Assembly: GCF_030161395.1 (NCBI RefSeq)
Contig: NZ_BSST01000001.1
Coordinates: forward strand, 2,728,001-2,792,000
Origin: Thalassotalea insulae
Lineage (GTDB): Bacteria > Pseudomonadota > Gammaproteobacteria > Enterobacterales > Alteromonadaceae
Direction: 5' to 3'
DNA length: 64,000 nt
Shown here: one piece after another, positions 53,651 through 62,845 of the stretch
How positions within the stretch are numbered: position 1 is the stretch's first letter
How the letters are laid out: the number at the start of each line of letters is the position of its first letter
The notes under the pieces: model-generated
Told to the model about the DNA's origin: nothing
Databases searched by the model: none
The model's input: only the letters and a program-made list of their open reading frames with translations
Made by a program: the position numbers and the translations under genes

Positions 53651-55165
53651 ATGAATAGAGCACAAGATGCGATAAAGAAAATTGTCATTGTTGGTGGCGG
53701 TACTGCCGGTTGGCTTGCGGCGGCAACTATTGGTAATATATTTAAGAATTCTCAATTACAGATAGAATTAGTCGAATCAGATGACATAGGTGTCATTGGG
53801 GTCGGCGAAGCTACAGTCCCACCGATAATTAATATTCTATCAAGCTTAGGTATTGATTTAGCTGAATTTGTTAAAGCGACACAGGGCAGTTTTAAACTTG
53901 GAATCAAATTTGACGGTTGGTCGCAACAAGGTAAATCGTTTTTTCATCCGTTTGGCAGTCTCGGCCGGACAATTAATGATTATGATTTTTTTCAGTGCTG
54001 GTTAAAATGCCGGGCAGAAGGGGATAATACACCATTAATGGCTCACTCGCCGGAAGCGGTTTTAGCTGAGCAAGAGAAATTTTTTATCCCGTTTGAGGCA
54101 CAAAATACTCCTTTAGCACGAGTGTTGTATGCGTTACATTTTGATGCCAGCTTAGCGGGTAAATTTTTACGCAAGTTTGCCGAAGGTATAGGTATTAAAC
54201 GAACAGAAGGAACAGTAGAGCAAGTGAATCAAACAGAAGATGGCACTATTGCGGCTGTTACTTTAAAAAGTGGCCAAGTCGTTACCGGTGATTTCTTTAT
54301 TGATTGTACTGGCTTTCGAGGCTTGCTAATAGAACAAACATTAGCGACAGGTTATGACGATTGGTCACATTACTTACCTTGTAATAAAGCGGTTGCGGTA
54401 CAAACGGAAAATACCGGTGCAACGCTACCTTATACCATTTCCAGTGCTAAAGAAGCGGGCTGGACCTGGCGTATTCCACTGCAACATCGCACCGGGAATG
54501 GTTATGTCTATTGCGATAAATATGTTTCGGATGAACAGGCGAAACGAACCTTGCTTGAGTCAGTTGATGGTAAGTTATTGACTGAGCCACGAGTGATACC
54601 GTTTACCACTGGAATGCGTAAACAGGCCTGGGTGAAAAATTGTTTGTCACTTGGCTTGGCGCAAGGCTTTCTTGAACCTTTGGAGTCAACAGCAATTCAT
54701 TTAGTCTCTAAAAGTATTGCCTACTTTATCCAGATGTTCCCCAGTCGGCATTATCAACCAGCATTAGTGGAAGAGTATAATCGCCGTATTGCTATGGATT
54801 ATCAGGAGATTCGTGATTTTTTAGTGTTGCATTATTGCACTTCTCAGCGGGATGACAGTGATTTTTGGCGTTGGTGTCGTTCGATGAAAATTCCTCCAAG
54901 CTTGCAGTATAAAATGGATTATTTTAAGGCGTCTGGCAAAGCGATAGTAAGTCATGAGCAATTGTTTCAAAGCAGCAGCTGGTATGCCATTTATCAGGGC
55001 ATGGGAATCAAGCCTAATAGTTATAACCCAACACTTGATTTATGGCAGCCAGAAAAATTACAAGCGATCTTAGATAGCGGCAAGCAAGGCTTAATTGAGA
55101 TTGCTGCTAAACAACCGAGCCATGATGAGTTTTTAGTAAAATACTGCCAAGCGCCCGAGATCTAA
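53651..55165 (+). CDS. Flavin-dependent tryptophan-halogenase-family protein 2
   Basis: Paralogue of the preceding gene, about 504 residues. FAD motif VIVGGGTAGWLAAATIG, GVGEATVPPI, catalytic Lys in GSFKLGIKF, WTWRIP for WxWxIP and FLEPLESTAIH for the Glu region. It lies within 20 bases of halogenase 1 and is surely co-transcribed. The start is either TTG at 53642 or ATG at 53651; AGAGAG at 53634-53639 does not decide. It converges with halogenase 3, the stops being 21 bases apart. Reduced FAD must come from a flavin reductase elsewhere. Confidence 0.88.
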   Translation: MNRAQDAIKKIVIVGGGTAGWLAAATIGNIFKNSQLQIELVESDDIGVIGVGEATVPPIINILSSLGIDLAEFVKATQGSFKLGIKFDGWSQQGKSFFHPFGSLGRTINDYDFFQCWLKCRAEGDNTPLMAHSPEAVLAEQEKFFIPFEAQNTPLARVLYALHFDASLAGKFLRKFAEGIGIKRTEGTVEQVNQTEDGTIAAVTLKSGQVVTGDFFIDCTGFRGLLIEQTLATGYDDWSHYLPCNKAVAVQTENTGATLPYTISSAKEAGWTWRIPLQHRTGNGYVYCDKYVSDEQAKRTLLESVDGKLLTEPRVIPFTTGMRKQAWVKNCLSLGLAQGFLEPLESTAIHLVSKSIAYFIQMFPSRHYQPALVEEYNRRIAMDYQEIRDFLVLHYCTSQRDDSDFWRWCRSMKIPPSLQYKMDYFKASGKAIVSHEQLFQSSSWYAIYQGMGIKPNSYNPTLDLWQPEKLQAILDSGKQGLIEIAAKQPSHDEFLVKYCQAPEI

Positions 55166-55186
55166 CCGGGCATTGTTTCTGATCGG

Positions 55187-56695
55187 TTACTGTCGCGTTG
55201 CCTTACAATGTTTATCGATAAACTCTTGATGGCTAAGTGCCTGGTTGGCGGCATTCGTTAACGAGTTGCGCATTTGCTGTAAATTACTGGTGAGTATGTC
55301 ATTTGAATACGTATCAGCCCGGCTGTCATATCTGGCAGGTGTCAGGCCAAAACCTTCATACATAGTTAACCAGCTTGAAGGTTCAAACGACTCACATTCT
55401 CGCTCTATAATATGGCCACGACTGTTAAATAAAGCCATTCGATGGGTTAGGGTGTCAGGAATATCCATTGTCTGACAGTAACGCCAAAACTCACTGTCAT
55501 CTCGTTTGGACAATTTATAATGCAGGATCAGGAAGTCACGGATATGCTCTAACTCAGTATTGTGCAGGCGATTAACTTCATCAATATCGTGCTGGTTAAA
55601 CGAGCTATCAGGAAAAAAGCTTAGCAGTTTATCTATCGCTGATTGAATTAACGAGATACTGGTGGACTCTAGCGGCTCAAGAAATCCAGAGGATAATCCG
55701 ACAGCGAGACAGTTTTTATGCCAGATTTTTTTCCGTCTGCCCGGCATAAATTTAAACGCTCTTACTTCATTGAGGGGGTTACCTTGAACACTGTCCAGTA
55801 GTAGCTGCTTGGCATTTTCATCCGACTGAAAACGGCTGCAATAAATATAGCCATTACCCATCCGGTGCTGCAGGGGAATTTGCCATTGCCAGCCAGAGGC
55901 TTTAGCAATGGAGCGGGTATAAGGTGTTGGCTCGCTAACCAGTTCAGTTTGTACAGCTAACGCGCGATCACATAATAGCCAGTGGCTCCAGTCTTCATAG
56001 CCAGTTTGTAATGCCTGTTCAATTAACAGCCCTTTAAAACCAGAACAATCAATAAATAGCTCTCCATCGACCATTTGCTGATTGTCTAAGGTTACAGATT
56101 GAATAAAACCGCTTTGTTGACAAAGATTAACCTCGCTAATTAATGCATCAATAGTTTTGACGCCAAGTTTGGTGGCAAAATCTTTAAGAAAACTAGCATA
56201 AAGCCCAGCGTCAAAATGATAGGCGTATTGGTAATCTGCGAGTGGGCTTGGCGGATTAGGATGTGGTTGGGCAAATTTTCCAGCCTGAGCGAGCACAGTG
56301 GCAAAGCAATAGTCGTCTAATGTCAGCTGTTGGCCAGCGGCTCTGAGTTTATTTACATAGTGGTGAAAGTCTAACTTATCTATATTGACACCATAATCGG
56401 CAAAGGGATGAAAGAACTTACCGCCAATTTGGTTCCAGTCTTCAAACTGGATGCCAAGTTTAAACGTTGCCTGAGTCGCTTTAATTAATTCTTGCTCATC
56501 GATACCTAAATTTTTGTTATAACTGACAATATTTGGAATAGTGGCTTCACCAACACCGACAGTGCCTAAAGTGCTTGATTCGATCAATACAATTTCAATA
56601 TTTTTATTTTGCACATATTTGGCCAGGCTTGCGGCGCTCATCCAGCCAGCGGTACCACCACCGACAATGACTATTTTTTTTATCGCTTCAGGCAT
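55187..56695 (-). CDS. Flavin-dependent tryptophan-halogenase-family protein 3
   Basis: Third paralogue, 502 residues, on the opposite strand. FAD motif VIVGGGTAGWMSAASL, GVGEATIPNI, catalytic Lys in ATFKLGIQF, WQWQIP and FLEPLESTSIS. All halogenase signatures are intact. Its promoter region is shared with the hexosaminidase gene and contains the perfect NagR operator 4, so unlike paralogues 1 and 2 it is a direct NagR target by sequence. It reads more like paralogue 1 (HRMGNG after the WxWxIP motif, LLCDRA) than paralogue 2. Confidence 0.88.
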   Translation of the reverse strand: MPEAIKKIVIVGGGTAGWMSAASLAKYVQNKNIEIVLIESSTLGTVGVGEATIPNIVSYNKNLGIDEQELIKATQATFKLGIQFEDWNQIGGKFFHPFADYGVNIDKLDFHHYVNKLRAAGQQLTLDDYCFATVLAQAGKFAQPHPNPPSPLADYQYAYHFDAGLYASFLKDFATKLGVKTIDALISEVNLCQQSGFIQSVTLDNQQMVDGELFIDCSGFKGLLIEQALQTGYEDWSHWLLCDRALAVQTELVSEPTPYTRSIAKASGWQWQIPLQHRMGNGYIYCSRFQSDENAKQLLLDSVQGNPLNEVRAFKFMPGRRKKIWHKNCLAVGLSSGFLEPLESTSISLIQSAIDKLLSFFPDSSFNQHDIDEVNRLHNTELEHIRDFLILHYKLSKRDDSEFWRYCQTMDIPDTLTHRMALFNSRGHIIERECESFEPSSWLTMYEGFGLTPARYDSRADTYSNDILTSNLQQMRNSLTNAANQALSHQEFIDKHCKATRQ

Positions 56696-56790
56696 TATTT
56701 ATCTCTAGTCGCTCGTGTTGATTAGCGTCAGTGTCAACTGAGCCATTACTAGCACATAAACTATAACATTTATTGAAATTGTGAAAGAAA

Positions 56791-56812
56791 ATTTTGACAG
56801 CGCTGTCAAAAT
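56791..56812. promoter_or_regulatory. NagR operator 4 (halogenase 3 / hexosaminidase)
   Basis: A perfect 22-base palindrome with core TGACAGCGCTGTCA (56795-56808) flanked by ATTT and AAAT. It lies in the divergent promoter region, 44 bases before hexosaminidase and about 95 bases before halogenase 3, and is the most symmetrical copy in the window. Confidence 0.88.
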
Positions 56813-56855
56813 AAGTAATGTTATTGATAAATAATGTGTGAGATTTAGATGAGCA

Positions 56856-59534
56856 ATGAATATGAATAAAAGCGTGATACTGATGATGTTAGTTGCCGTT
56901 CTGTTGGGGTGTGAGCAAGTCCAGCAGGAAAATTCGTCAGCGCCTGATCAATCGAGTCAGCAACAGCAGTTATCGCCGGCAACCCAGCAAGATATCGATA
57001 ACATCGCTAATCATCTCAATGTTTCATTTGAATTGCTTAGCAATCATCCACAACAGAAGTGCCAAGCTAACATGTCGGATGGTTTGTGTTATGAAGCTCA
57101 ACTGACTTTAACTGCAAAGCAGGATATTTACGCACGTCAGTGGCAAATTTATTACAGCCAAATAGCACCATTGCATAATTTTGATAGTACTGAGTTTACG
57201 CTTAAGCACCTTAATGGTGATTTACATTCACTAGTTCCTAATGACAATTTTACCGGTTTTAAAGCGGGAGAAAGTAAAGTGATTACGTTCAGGGCAAGCT
57301 ACTGGAGTTTAGCTGAGTCCGATATGATGCCGAACTATATTGTCACTGGCAATAAGTTAACTGCTCGAGTGATAGAGAGTACCAGGGCAAAAATTGATGC
57401 TGATACTGAGATGGAATTTGTTCCTTATGTTAAGTCCTATACGGATTATCAACGCCAGATGAAACGCACAGCCAACGATGCAACTCCTTGGTTAGACAGT
57501 TTAGGGTTTTATCAGCGTAACCTGGCGCTGGGGGATGAATTAGCGGATGTCAGTAAGGTCATTATCCCAACGCCTAAATCTGTCACTTATCCCGAGAATA
57601 AAGGAAAGCTATCACTTGCATCAGGTCTAAAGATAGATTTTGGTAATGTCGCTAAAGCAGAAGTTAATGTAGCACTTGAGCGCTTAGCTGCTTTAGGAAT
57701 TAACACTCGTCCATCGGGGTCACTAGTGAAGCTTAATGTTGAACCTGACAGCAAAAAAGTTATCGGTAGCTATCGTTTAATTATTTCAAAACGAGGAATT
57801 GAGATCACAGGTGTTGATAGCGCAGGTGTTTTTAATGGCCTACAATCGCTCGCTAGTTTATATCAAATAGGTCAAGATTTTGTCCCGTACTTATCAGTCG
57901 ATGATCAGCCTTTATATGAATTTCGCGGTATGTTAGTGGATGTTGCACGAAACTTTAGGGACAAGGATTTTATCATTAAATTGATGGATCAAATGGCGGC
58001 ATATAAGTTAAATAAACTGCATTTACATATGGGAGAAGACGAAGGCTGGCGTTTACAAATCCCCGGTCTACCTGAGCTTACTGAAGTAAGCAGTAGACGT
58101 TGTTTAGATTTTTCTGAGCAGCATTGTCTGTTACCGCAATTAGGTGCAGGAATCTCACCTGACTCTTCAGTTAATGGATATTACACGGTTGAGGATTATC
58201 AGGAAATCTTACGGGCTGCGACTGCCCGTCATATTCAAGTGATCCCATCACTTGATATGCCGGGACATTCCAGAGCGGCGATTAAAGCGATGGCGGCGCG
58301 ATATCAAAAGTATAGCCAACTGGAAGATAACGATAAGGCGGAGCAATACTTATTGCACGATCTTAATGACATCACACAGTACTCTTCAGTGCAGTTCTAT
58401 CACGATAATACCATCAATGCCTGTCAGGAGTCGTCCTATGCCTTTATTAAAAAAGTGATGTCGGAAGTGCAAAAAATTCATGCGGACGCAGGTCAGCCAT
58501 TAACCCGTTATCATATTGGTGCAGATGAAACAGCTGGAGCTTGGTTAGCGTCGCCAGTGTGTCAAAACTTTATTGCAAATAATGATCAAGGTGTTACAGA
58601 AATGAGTCAGCTCGGTGCTTATTTTGTTGAACGTGTTGCTAATATGCTTGCCGATATGGGGATAGAACCTGCAGCCTGGAGTGACGGGTTAGAACATACC
58701 CATAAAGAAAATATGCCGGCAGTTGTTCAGGCCAATGCCTGGGATCATTTGCCTTGGGGCGCACATCAAAGAGTGAATGAATTAGCTAATCGTAACTGGC
58801 AAGTGGTACTGTCAATTCCTGACGTCACTTATTTTGATTTTCCTTATGAAGCGGATCCGAAAGAACATGGTTATTATTGGGCATCACGTCGGACTAATAC
58901 CGAAAAAGTCTTCCAGTTTATGCCGGAAAACCTGCCGGCACATGCAGAATTCTGGTTAGACCGACAAGATAATCCTTATGTTGCTGACGATACAATACAA
59001 AGGGATGAACAGGGAAAAGTGATTCATCAGCCGTTGCAACAAGGAAGAACATTTCTTGGCGTACAAGGACAGTTATGGAGTGAAAATGTTCGTACTGATA
59101 ATGTTGCCGAATATAAGATCTTTCCCCGAATCATCGCATTAGCGGAACGGGCGTGGCATAAAGCGAAATGGGCGGTACCTTATAACTACGCTGGCTATAA
59201 ATACAGCCAAAATACAAATATTTTTACTGAGCAAATGCAGGCTGAGCGTGATCAGGCATGGCGAATATTTGCTAATACTATCGGTCAGAAAGAGCTCACT
59301 AAGCTGGATTTAGCTGAGGTTAAATATCGTTTACCGACTGTTGGGGCGAAAATAGCAGAGGGGAAATTATACGCTAATATTACTTTTCCTGGTTTAACTA
59401 TTCAATACCAGCAAAATAATGGTTCATGGCAGCAGTATCGAGGGCCTGTAGCGGTTACAGGTGAAGTACAGGTACGTGCAGTCACCTCTGATGGTAGCAG
59501 AGCAGGTCGAAAAATGTCGGTAGTAATTGAGTGA
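56856..59534 (+). CDS. Lipoprotein beta-N-acetylhexosaminidase, GH20
   Basis: Releases GlcNAc from chitobiose and longer chitin oligosaccharides. 892 residues: a lipoprotein signal ending AVLLGC, an N-terminal CHB_HEX carbohydrate-binding domain (about residues 45-180), a GH20b domain, the GH20 catalytic barrel with YHIGADETAGAW (Asp557-Glu558 as the catalytic pair) and a C-terminal CHB_HEX_C domain (YQQNNGSWQQYRGPVAV). Lipid anchoring puts it in the periplasm or on the cell surface. ATG at 56856 or 56862 are both possible. NagR operator 4 is just upstream. Confidence 0.94.
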   Translation: MNMNKSVILMMLVAVLLGCEQVQQENSSAPDQSSQQQQLSPATQQDIDNIANHLNVSFELLSNHPQQKCQANMSDGLCYEAQLTLTAKQDIYARQWQIYYSQIAPLHNFDSTEFTLKHLNGDLHSLVPNDNFTGFKAGESKVITFRASYWSLAESDMMPNYIVTGNKLTARVIESTRAKIDADTEMEFVPYVKSYTDYQRQMKRTANDATPWLDSLGFYQRNLALGDELADVSKVIIPTPKSVTYPENKGKLSLASGLKIDFGNVAKAEVNVALERLAALGINTRPSGSLVKLNVEPDSKKVIGSYRLIISKRGIEITGVDSAGVFNGLQSLASLYQIGQDFVPYLSVDDQPLYEFRGMLVDVARNFRDKDFIIKLMDQMAAYKLNKLHLHMGEDEGWRLQIPGLPELTEVSSRRCLDFSEQHCLLPQLGAGISPDSSVNGYYTVEDYQEILRAATARHIQVIPSLDMPGHSRAAIKAMAARYQKYSQLEDNDKAEQYLLHDLNDITQYSSVQFYHDNTINACQESSYAFIKKVMSEVQKIHADAGQPLTRYHIGADETAGAWLASPVCQNFIANNDQGVTEMSQLGAYFVERVANMLADMGIEPAAWSDGLEHTHKENMPAVVQANAWDHLPWGAHQRVNELANRNWQVVLSIPDVTYFDFPYEADPKEHGYYWASRRTNTEKVFQFMPENLPAHAEFWLDRQDNPYVADDTIQRDEQGKVIHQPLQQGRTFLGVQGQLWSENVRTDNVAEYKIFPRIIALAERAWHKAKWAVPYNYAGYKYSQNTNIFTEQMQAERDQAWRIFANTIGQKELTKLDLAEVKYRLPTVGAKIAEGKLYANITFPGLTIQYQQNNGSWQQYRGPVAVTGEVQVRAVTSDGSRAGRKMSVVIE

Positions 59535-59631
59535 TTTTTATGTGATTAATAAAAATAATTACCTTATTAATCAATTTATTAAGTTGGTTTTACTCTCTTT
59601 ATAAGTAAAAAGAGTAAAATTTGTTAAAAAA

Positions 59632-59655
59632 ACAAATGACAACGCTGTCATTTGT
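59632..59655. promoter_or_regulatory. NagR operator 5 (nagK operon)
   Basis: A 24-base inverted repeat with one mismatched pair next to the centre, core TGACAACGCTGTCA at 59637-59650 and outer arms ACAAA/TTTGT. It is about 85 bases before nagK and is the only operator before the nagK-nagB-nagA-nagP series. Confidence 0.87.
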
Positions 59656-59739
59656 GGTTAAGATGAAATCAATAATAGTTTGAAGCGTTTGTAATATGCG
59701 TAAGCTTCATAAGAGAAATGCAGTAGACATGAGGTCGAG

Positions 59740-60633
59740 ATGCCTGGCAGCAGAGACAACAATAAATTCTTTTTAGGTATCGATGGTGGTGGCAGTAAAT
59801 GCAAAGCCATCATAGTTGATAGCGATAATAATATACTTGGTAGTGGCATTTCTGGCCCGGCAAATCCGCTTCATGGCTTTGAACAAGCGATAAATTCGAT
59901 TACCGAATCGGCGCAACTAGCACTAAAAGATGCAGCTTTAGCCAATGTTAAATTAGCGGATATGGTGGCAGGAGTTGGTCTAGCCGGCGTTAACTTACCA
60001 GCATTATTTGAACAGATGTCCGAGTGGCAACATCCGTTTAAGCAGATGTTTTTAGCTACTGATTTGTTAATTGCCTGTTTAGGAGCGCATCAAGGCAAAG
60101 ATGGTGCCGTGATGATCACCGGTACCGGTTCTTGTGGTTTTTCTTATGTTAATGGTCATCCTTATACATTGGGGGGGCATGGTTTTCCTCACGGTGATAA
60201 AGGCAGTGGCGCCTGGTTTGGTTTTCAGGCGGCGAACCATGTCTTAATGTCATTAGACGGATTAAAAGAAAGCTCCTGTATCAATGAAAAACTAATGTCT
60301 TTATTAGGTGTGAATGACGGTTTGACTATGGTTGAGACAATTGCCGGTAAACCCGCTGCATTTTACGCAAAAATGGCGAATTTAGTGTTTGATGCCGCCG
60401 AAGAAGGGGACGAGGTTGCTAAGGCGATAGTCAGAGAAGGTGCCGGTTATATTAGTGGTGTTGCGCGTCAGCTGGAAAAACAGCAGCCACCGAGAATATC
60501 GTTAATTGGCGGATTAACACCTCGGATAACTCCTTGGCTTGACCAAGATGTCCGTGAGCAATTACAAGCGCCGTTATGTCCACCTGAAATAGGCGCGGTG
60601 ATTTTTGCCAAGCAGCAACTGACGTTGCTTTAA
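59740..60633 (+). CDS. nagK: N-acetylglucosamine kinase, BadF/BcrA ATPase type
   Basis: Phosphorylates GlcNAc to GlcNAc-6-P after import. 297 residues of the ASKHA fold: phosphate 1 motif FLGIDGGGSKCKAIIVD, phosphate 2 MITGTGSCGF and SLIGGLTPRI near the C terminus. It belongs to the eukaryotic-type/BadF branch used as NagK in Shewanella, not to the ROK NagK of E. coli. The ATG has GAGGTCGAG upstream. First gene of the operon controlled by NagR operator 5. Confidence 0.9.
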   Translation: MPGSRDNNKFFLGIDGGGSKCKAIIVDSDNNILGSGISGPANPLHGFEQAINSITESAQLALKDAALANVKLADMVAGVGLAGVNLPALFEQMSEWQHPFKQMFLATDLLIACLGAHQGKDGAVMITGTGSCGFSYVNGHPYTLGGHGFPHGDKGSGAWFGFQAANHVLMSLDGLKESSCINEKLMSLLGVNDGLTMVETIAGKPAAFYAKMANLVFDAAEEGDEVAKAIVREGAGYISGVARQLEKQQPPRISLIGGLTPRITPWLDQDVREQLQAPLCPPEIGAVIFAKQQLTLL

Positions 60634-60663
60634 ATGAATTTTAGCAGTTAAGTAGAGTGAAAA

Positions 60664-61662
60664 ATGACACAAACAATTATGGAACAAGAGGCAAAGCAGG
60701 CGCCATTGGTTATTGAAAGCCAGCTTAATGCCAATATGCCGCTAGCCGAAAAAATTGGCAGCAAATTACGTCAGATACAGCCTAAAATGGTGATGATTAT
60801 TGGTCGCGGTTCTTCAGATCATGCCGGGGTTTTTGGTAAGTACCTGATTGAAATTGAAGCGGGTGTGCCAACATTTGCCGCTGCGCCTTCTGTGTCTAGC
60901 GTTTATGGAAAACAACTTAAGCTAGACAATGCCTTAGTGATTGTTATTTCTCAGTCTGGCCGTAGTCCAGACATTATCGCTCAGGCGGAAATGGCAAAAC
61001 AGGGCGGTGCTTATTGTATTGCCATAGTGAATGATGAAAGCTCACCGCTTAAAGACATTGTTGACGAAGTACTGCCATTAAAAGCTGGCGCTGAGATTTC
61101 GGTGGCAGCGACAAAAAGTTATTTAGCAACTTTGTCAGCGTTATTACAGCTAACAGCTTATTGGACTGAAAATCAGCAGTTAATTGCCGCGTTAGATACC
61201 TTGCCAGCGGCTTTACAAACCATGATAGATAGCGAGCCGCAATTAACTCCACAGGCGATTGACGGAGTGAAAAATATGGTGGTGCTTGGCCGTGGATTGG
61301 GTTATGCGGTCACTAAAGAAATGGCATTGAAATTAAAAGAAGTGAGTTCAATTCATGCGGAAGCATTCAGTAGTGCGGAATTTTTACACGGTCCGGTAAC
61401 CTTGGTTGAACAAGGATTAGCTATTTTAAATTGTGCAGTAAATGATGAAAGTGCAATATCACATCAAGAACAAATTGATGAAGTGGCACAGCGCGGCGCT
61501 GATCTGGTGCATTTACGACAAACCGATAATGATGTTCACCCACGCTTAGCACCGTTAGTGGTCTTGCAGCGTTTTTATCTCGATGTTGCTGAAGTTGCTG
61601 TTGCTCGAGGTTTTAATCCTGATGAGCCGAAAGGCCTTAAGAAAGTGACTCGGACGTTATAA
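60664..61662 (+). CDS. nagB-II: Glucosamine-6-phosphate deaminase NagB-II (SIS type)
   Basis: Converts glucosamine-6-P to fructose-6-P and ammonia. The 332-residue protein consists of two SIS domains (GRGSSDHAGVFGKYL ... SQSGRSPDIIAQAEM and LGRGLGYAVTKEMALKLKEV ... SAEFLHGP), like the isomerase half of GlmS without its glutaminase domain. This is the non-orthologous replacement of classical NagB known from Shewanella. The stop codon overlaps the nagA ATG by one base (TAATG). Confidence 0.92.
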   Translation: MTQTIMEQEAKQAPLVIESQLNANMPLAEKIGSKLRQIQPKMVMIIGRGSSDHAGVFGKYLIEIEAGVPTFAAAPSVSSVYGKQLKLDNALVIVISQSGRSPDIIAQAEMAKQGGAYCIAIVNDESSPLKDIVDEVLPLKAGAEISVAATKSYLATLSALLQLTAYWTENQQLIAALDTLPAALQTMIDSEPQLTPQAIDGVKNMVVLGRGLGYAVTKEMALKLKEVSSIHAEAFSSAEFLHGPVTLVEQGLAILNCAVNDESAISHQEQIDEVAQRGADLVHLRQTDNDVHPRLAPLVVLQRFYLDVAEVAVARGFNPDEPKGLKKVTRTL

Positions 61663-62789
61663 TGGGGAATTTTCGCTTACACGCGCATCGATTATTTGAT
61701 GGCCAAGCAATTAAGGAGCACCAGGTGCTTACGATTGCCGATAATAAAATTATCGCCATCGATAGTGATATTTCACGAGTAGATTGTGAAGCGAAAGGGC
61801 TGGTAGCTCCCGGCTATATTGATTTGCAGGTTAATGGTGGTGGTGGTGTCTTATTTAATGATTCTCCCTCGTTAGATACGTTAAAAACCATCATCACCGC
61901 TCATGCGCAGTTTGGGACAACAGGGATGTTACCCACACTGATCACCGATAAAATTGAAATTATGGTGCAGGCCGCTGATGCGATGTCGGCAGCGATTGCT
62001 GAAAATGTACCGGGTATACTGGGTATTCATTTTGAAGGTCCACATTTATCGATTGCGAAAAAAGGCACTCATGCACAAGAGTATATTCGACCTATTTCTG
62101 AGCAGGAATGGCAAATTTTATCTCGTAAAGATATCGGCCAAATCATAGTAACTTTAGCGCCTGAAACTGTCAGTGCAGAAGAGGTAAAGCGTATGGTTTC
62201 GTTAGGTGTTAAAGTTTGTTTAGGGCATAGCAATGCTGATTTTCATACCGCTCAGGCCGCTATCGATGCAGGGGCTGATGGCTTTACGCATTTATTTAAC
62301 GCAATGTCGCCGTTGCAGGGCAGATCACCAGGGATGACAGGTTGTGCATTATTAAATGACCAAACTTATTGCGGTATTATTATCGACGGTCATCATGTTG
62401 ATTATCACAGTGCAAAATTAGCGCTAAAAACAAAGCCAAAAGGAAAGGTATTTTTAGTGACTGATGCAATGTCAACCATAGGGACAGGACAAACCGAATT
62501 TTCATTTTTTGATCGTACTGTCTATTTAAAAGATGGTCGCTTAACATCGACTACCGGAGAATTGGCCGGAGCAGCATTAGATATGGCGACGGCAGTGAAA
62601 AATAGTGCTCAAGGTTTGGATGTTGGACTAGAAGAAGCTATTCGAATGGCGTCTCTCTATCCGGCGGATTATCTTGGACAAAGTAAGTATCGTGGCGTAA
62701 TAAAAGCAGGCTGTTATGCTGATTTCATTTTATTGAATGACGAGCTTAAGGTAGAGTCTACTTGGATATCAGGGAAAAAAGTTTATTAA
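61662..62789 (+). CDS. nagA: N-acetylglucosamine-6-phosphate deacetylase
   Basis: Amidohydrolase removing acetate from GlcNAc-6-P, 375 residues. Signatures: GYIDLQVNGGGGVLFND, HFEGPHLSIAKKGTH (metal-binding Glu), LGHSNADF and GFTHLFNAMSPLQGRSPG (metal His residues) and VTDAMSTIGTG (catalytic Asp). Translationally coupled with nagB-II by the 1-base overlap. Confidence 0.96.
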   Translation: MGNFRLHAHRLFDGQAIKEHQVLTIADNKIIAIDSDISRVDCEAKGLVAPGYIDLQVNGGGGVLFNDSPSLDTLKTIITAHAQFGTTGMLPTLITDKIEIMVQAADAMSAAIAENVPGILGIHFEGPHLSIAKKGTHAQEYIRPISEQEWQILSRKDIGQIIVTLAPETVSAEEVKRMVSLGVKVCLGHSNADFHTAQAAIDAGADGFTHLFNAMSPLQGRSPGMTGCALLNDQTYCGIIIDGHHVDYHSAKLALKTKPKGKVFLVTDAMSTIGTGQTEFSFFDRTVYLKDGRLTSTTGELAGAALDMATAVKNSAQGLDVGLEEAIRMASLYPADYLGQSKYRGVIKAGCYADFILLNDELKVESTWISGKKVY

Positions 62790-62845
62790 AATTAACTGGT
62801 TAAATTAAACAATAAGAATAACAAAAGACAATAAATGAGGAAATT

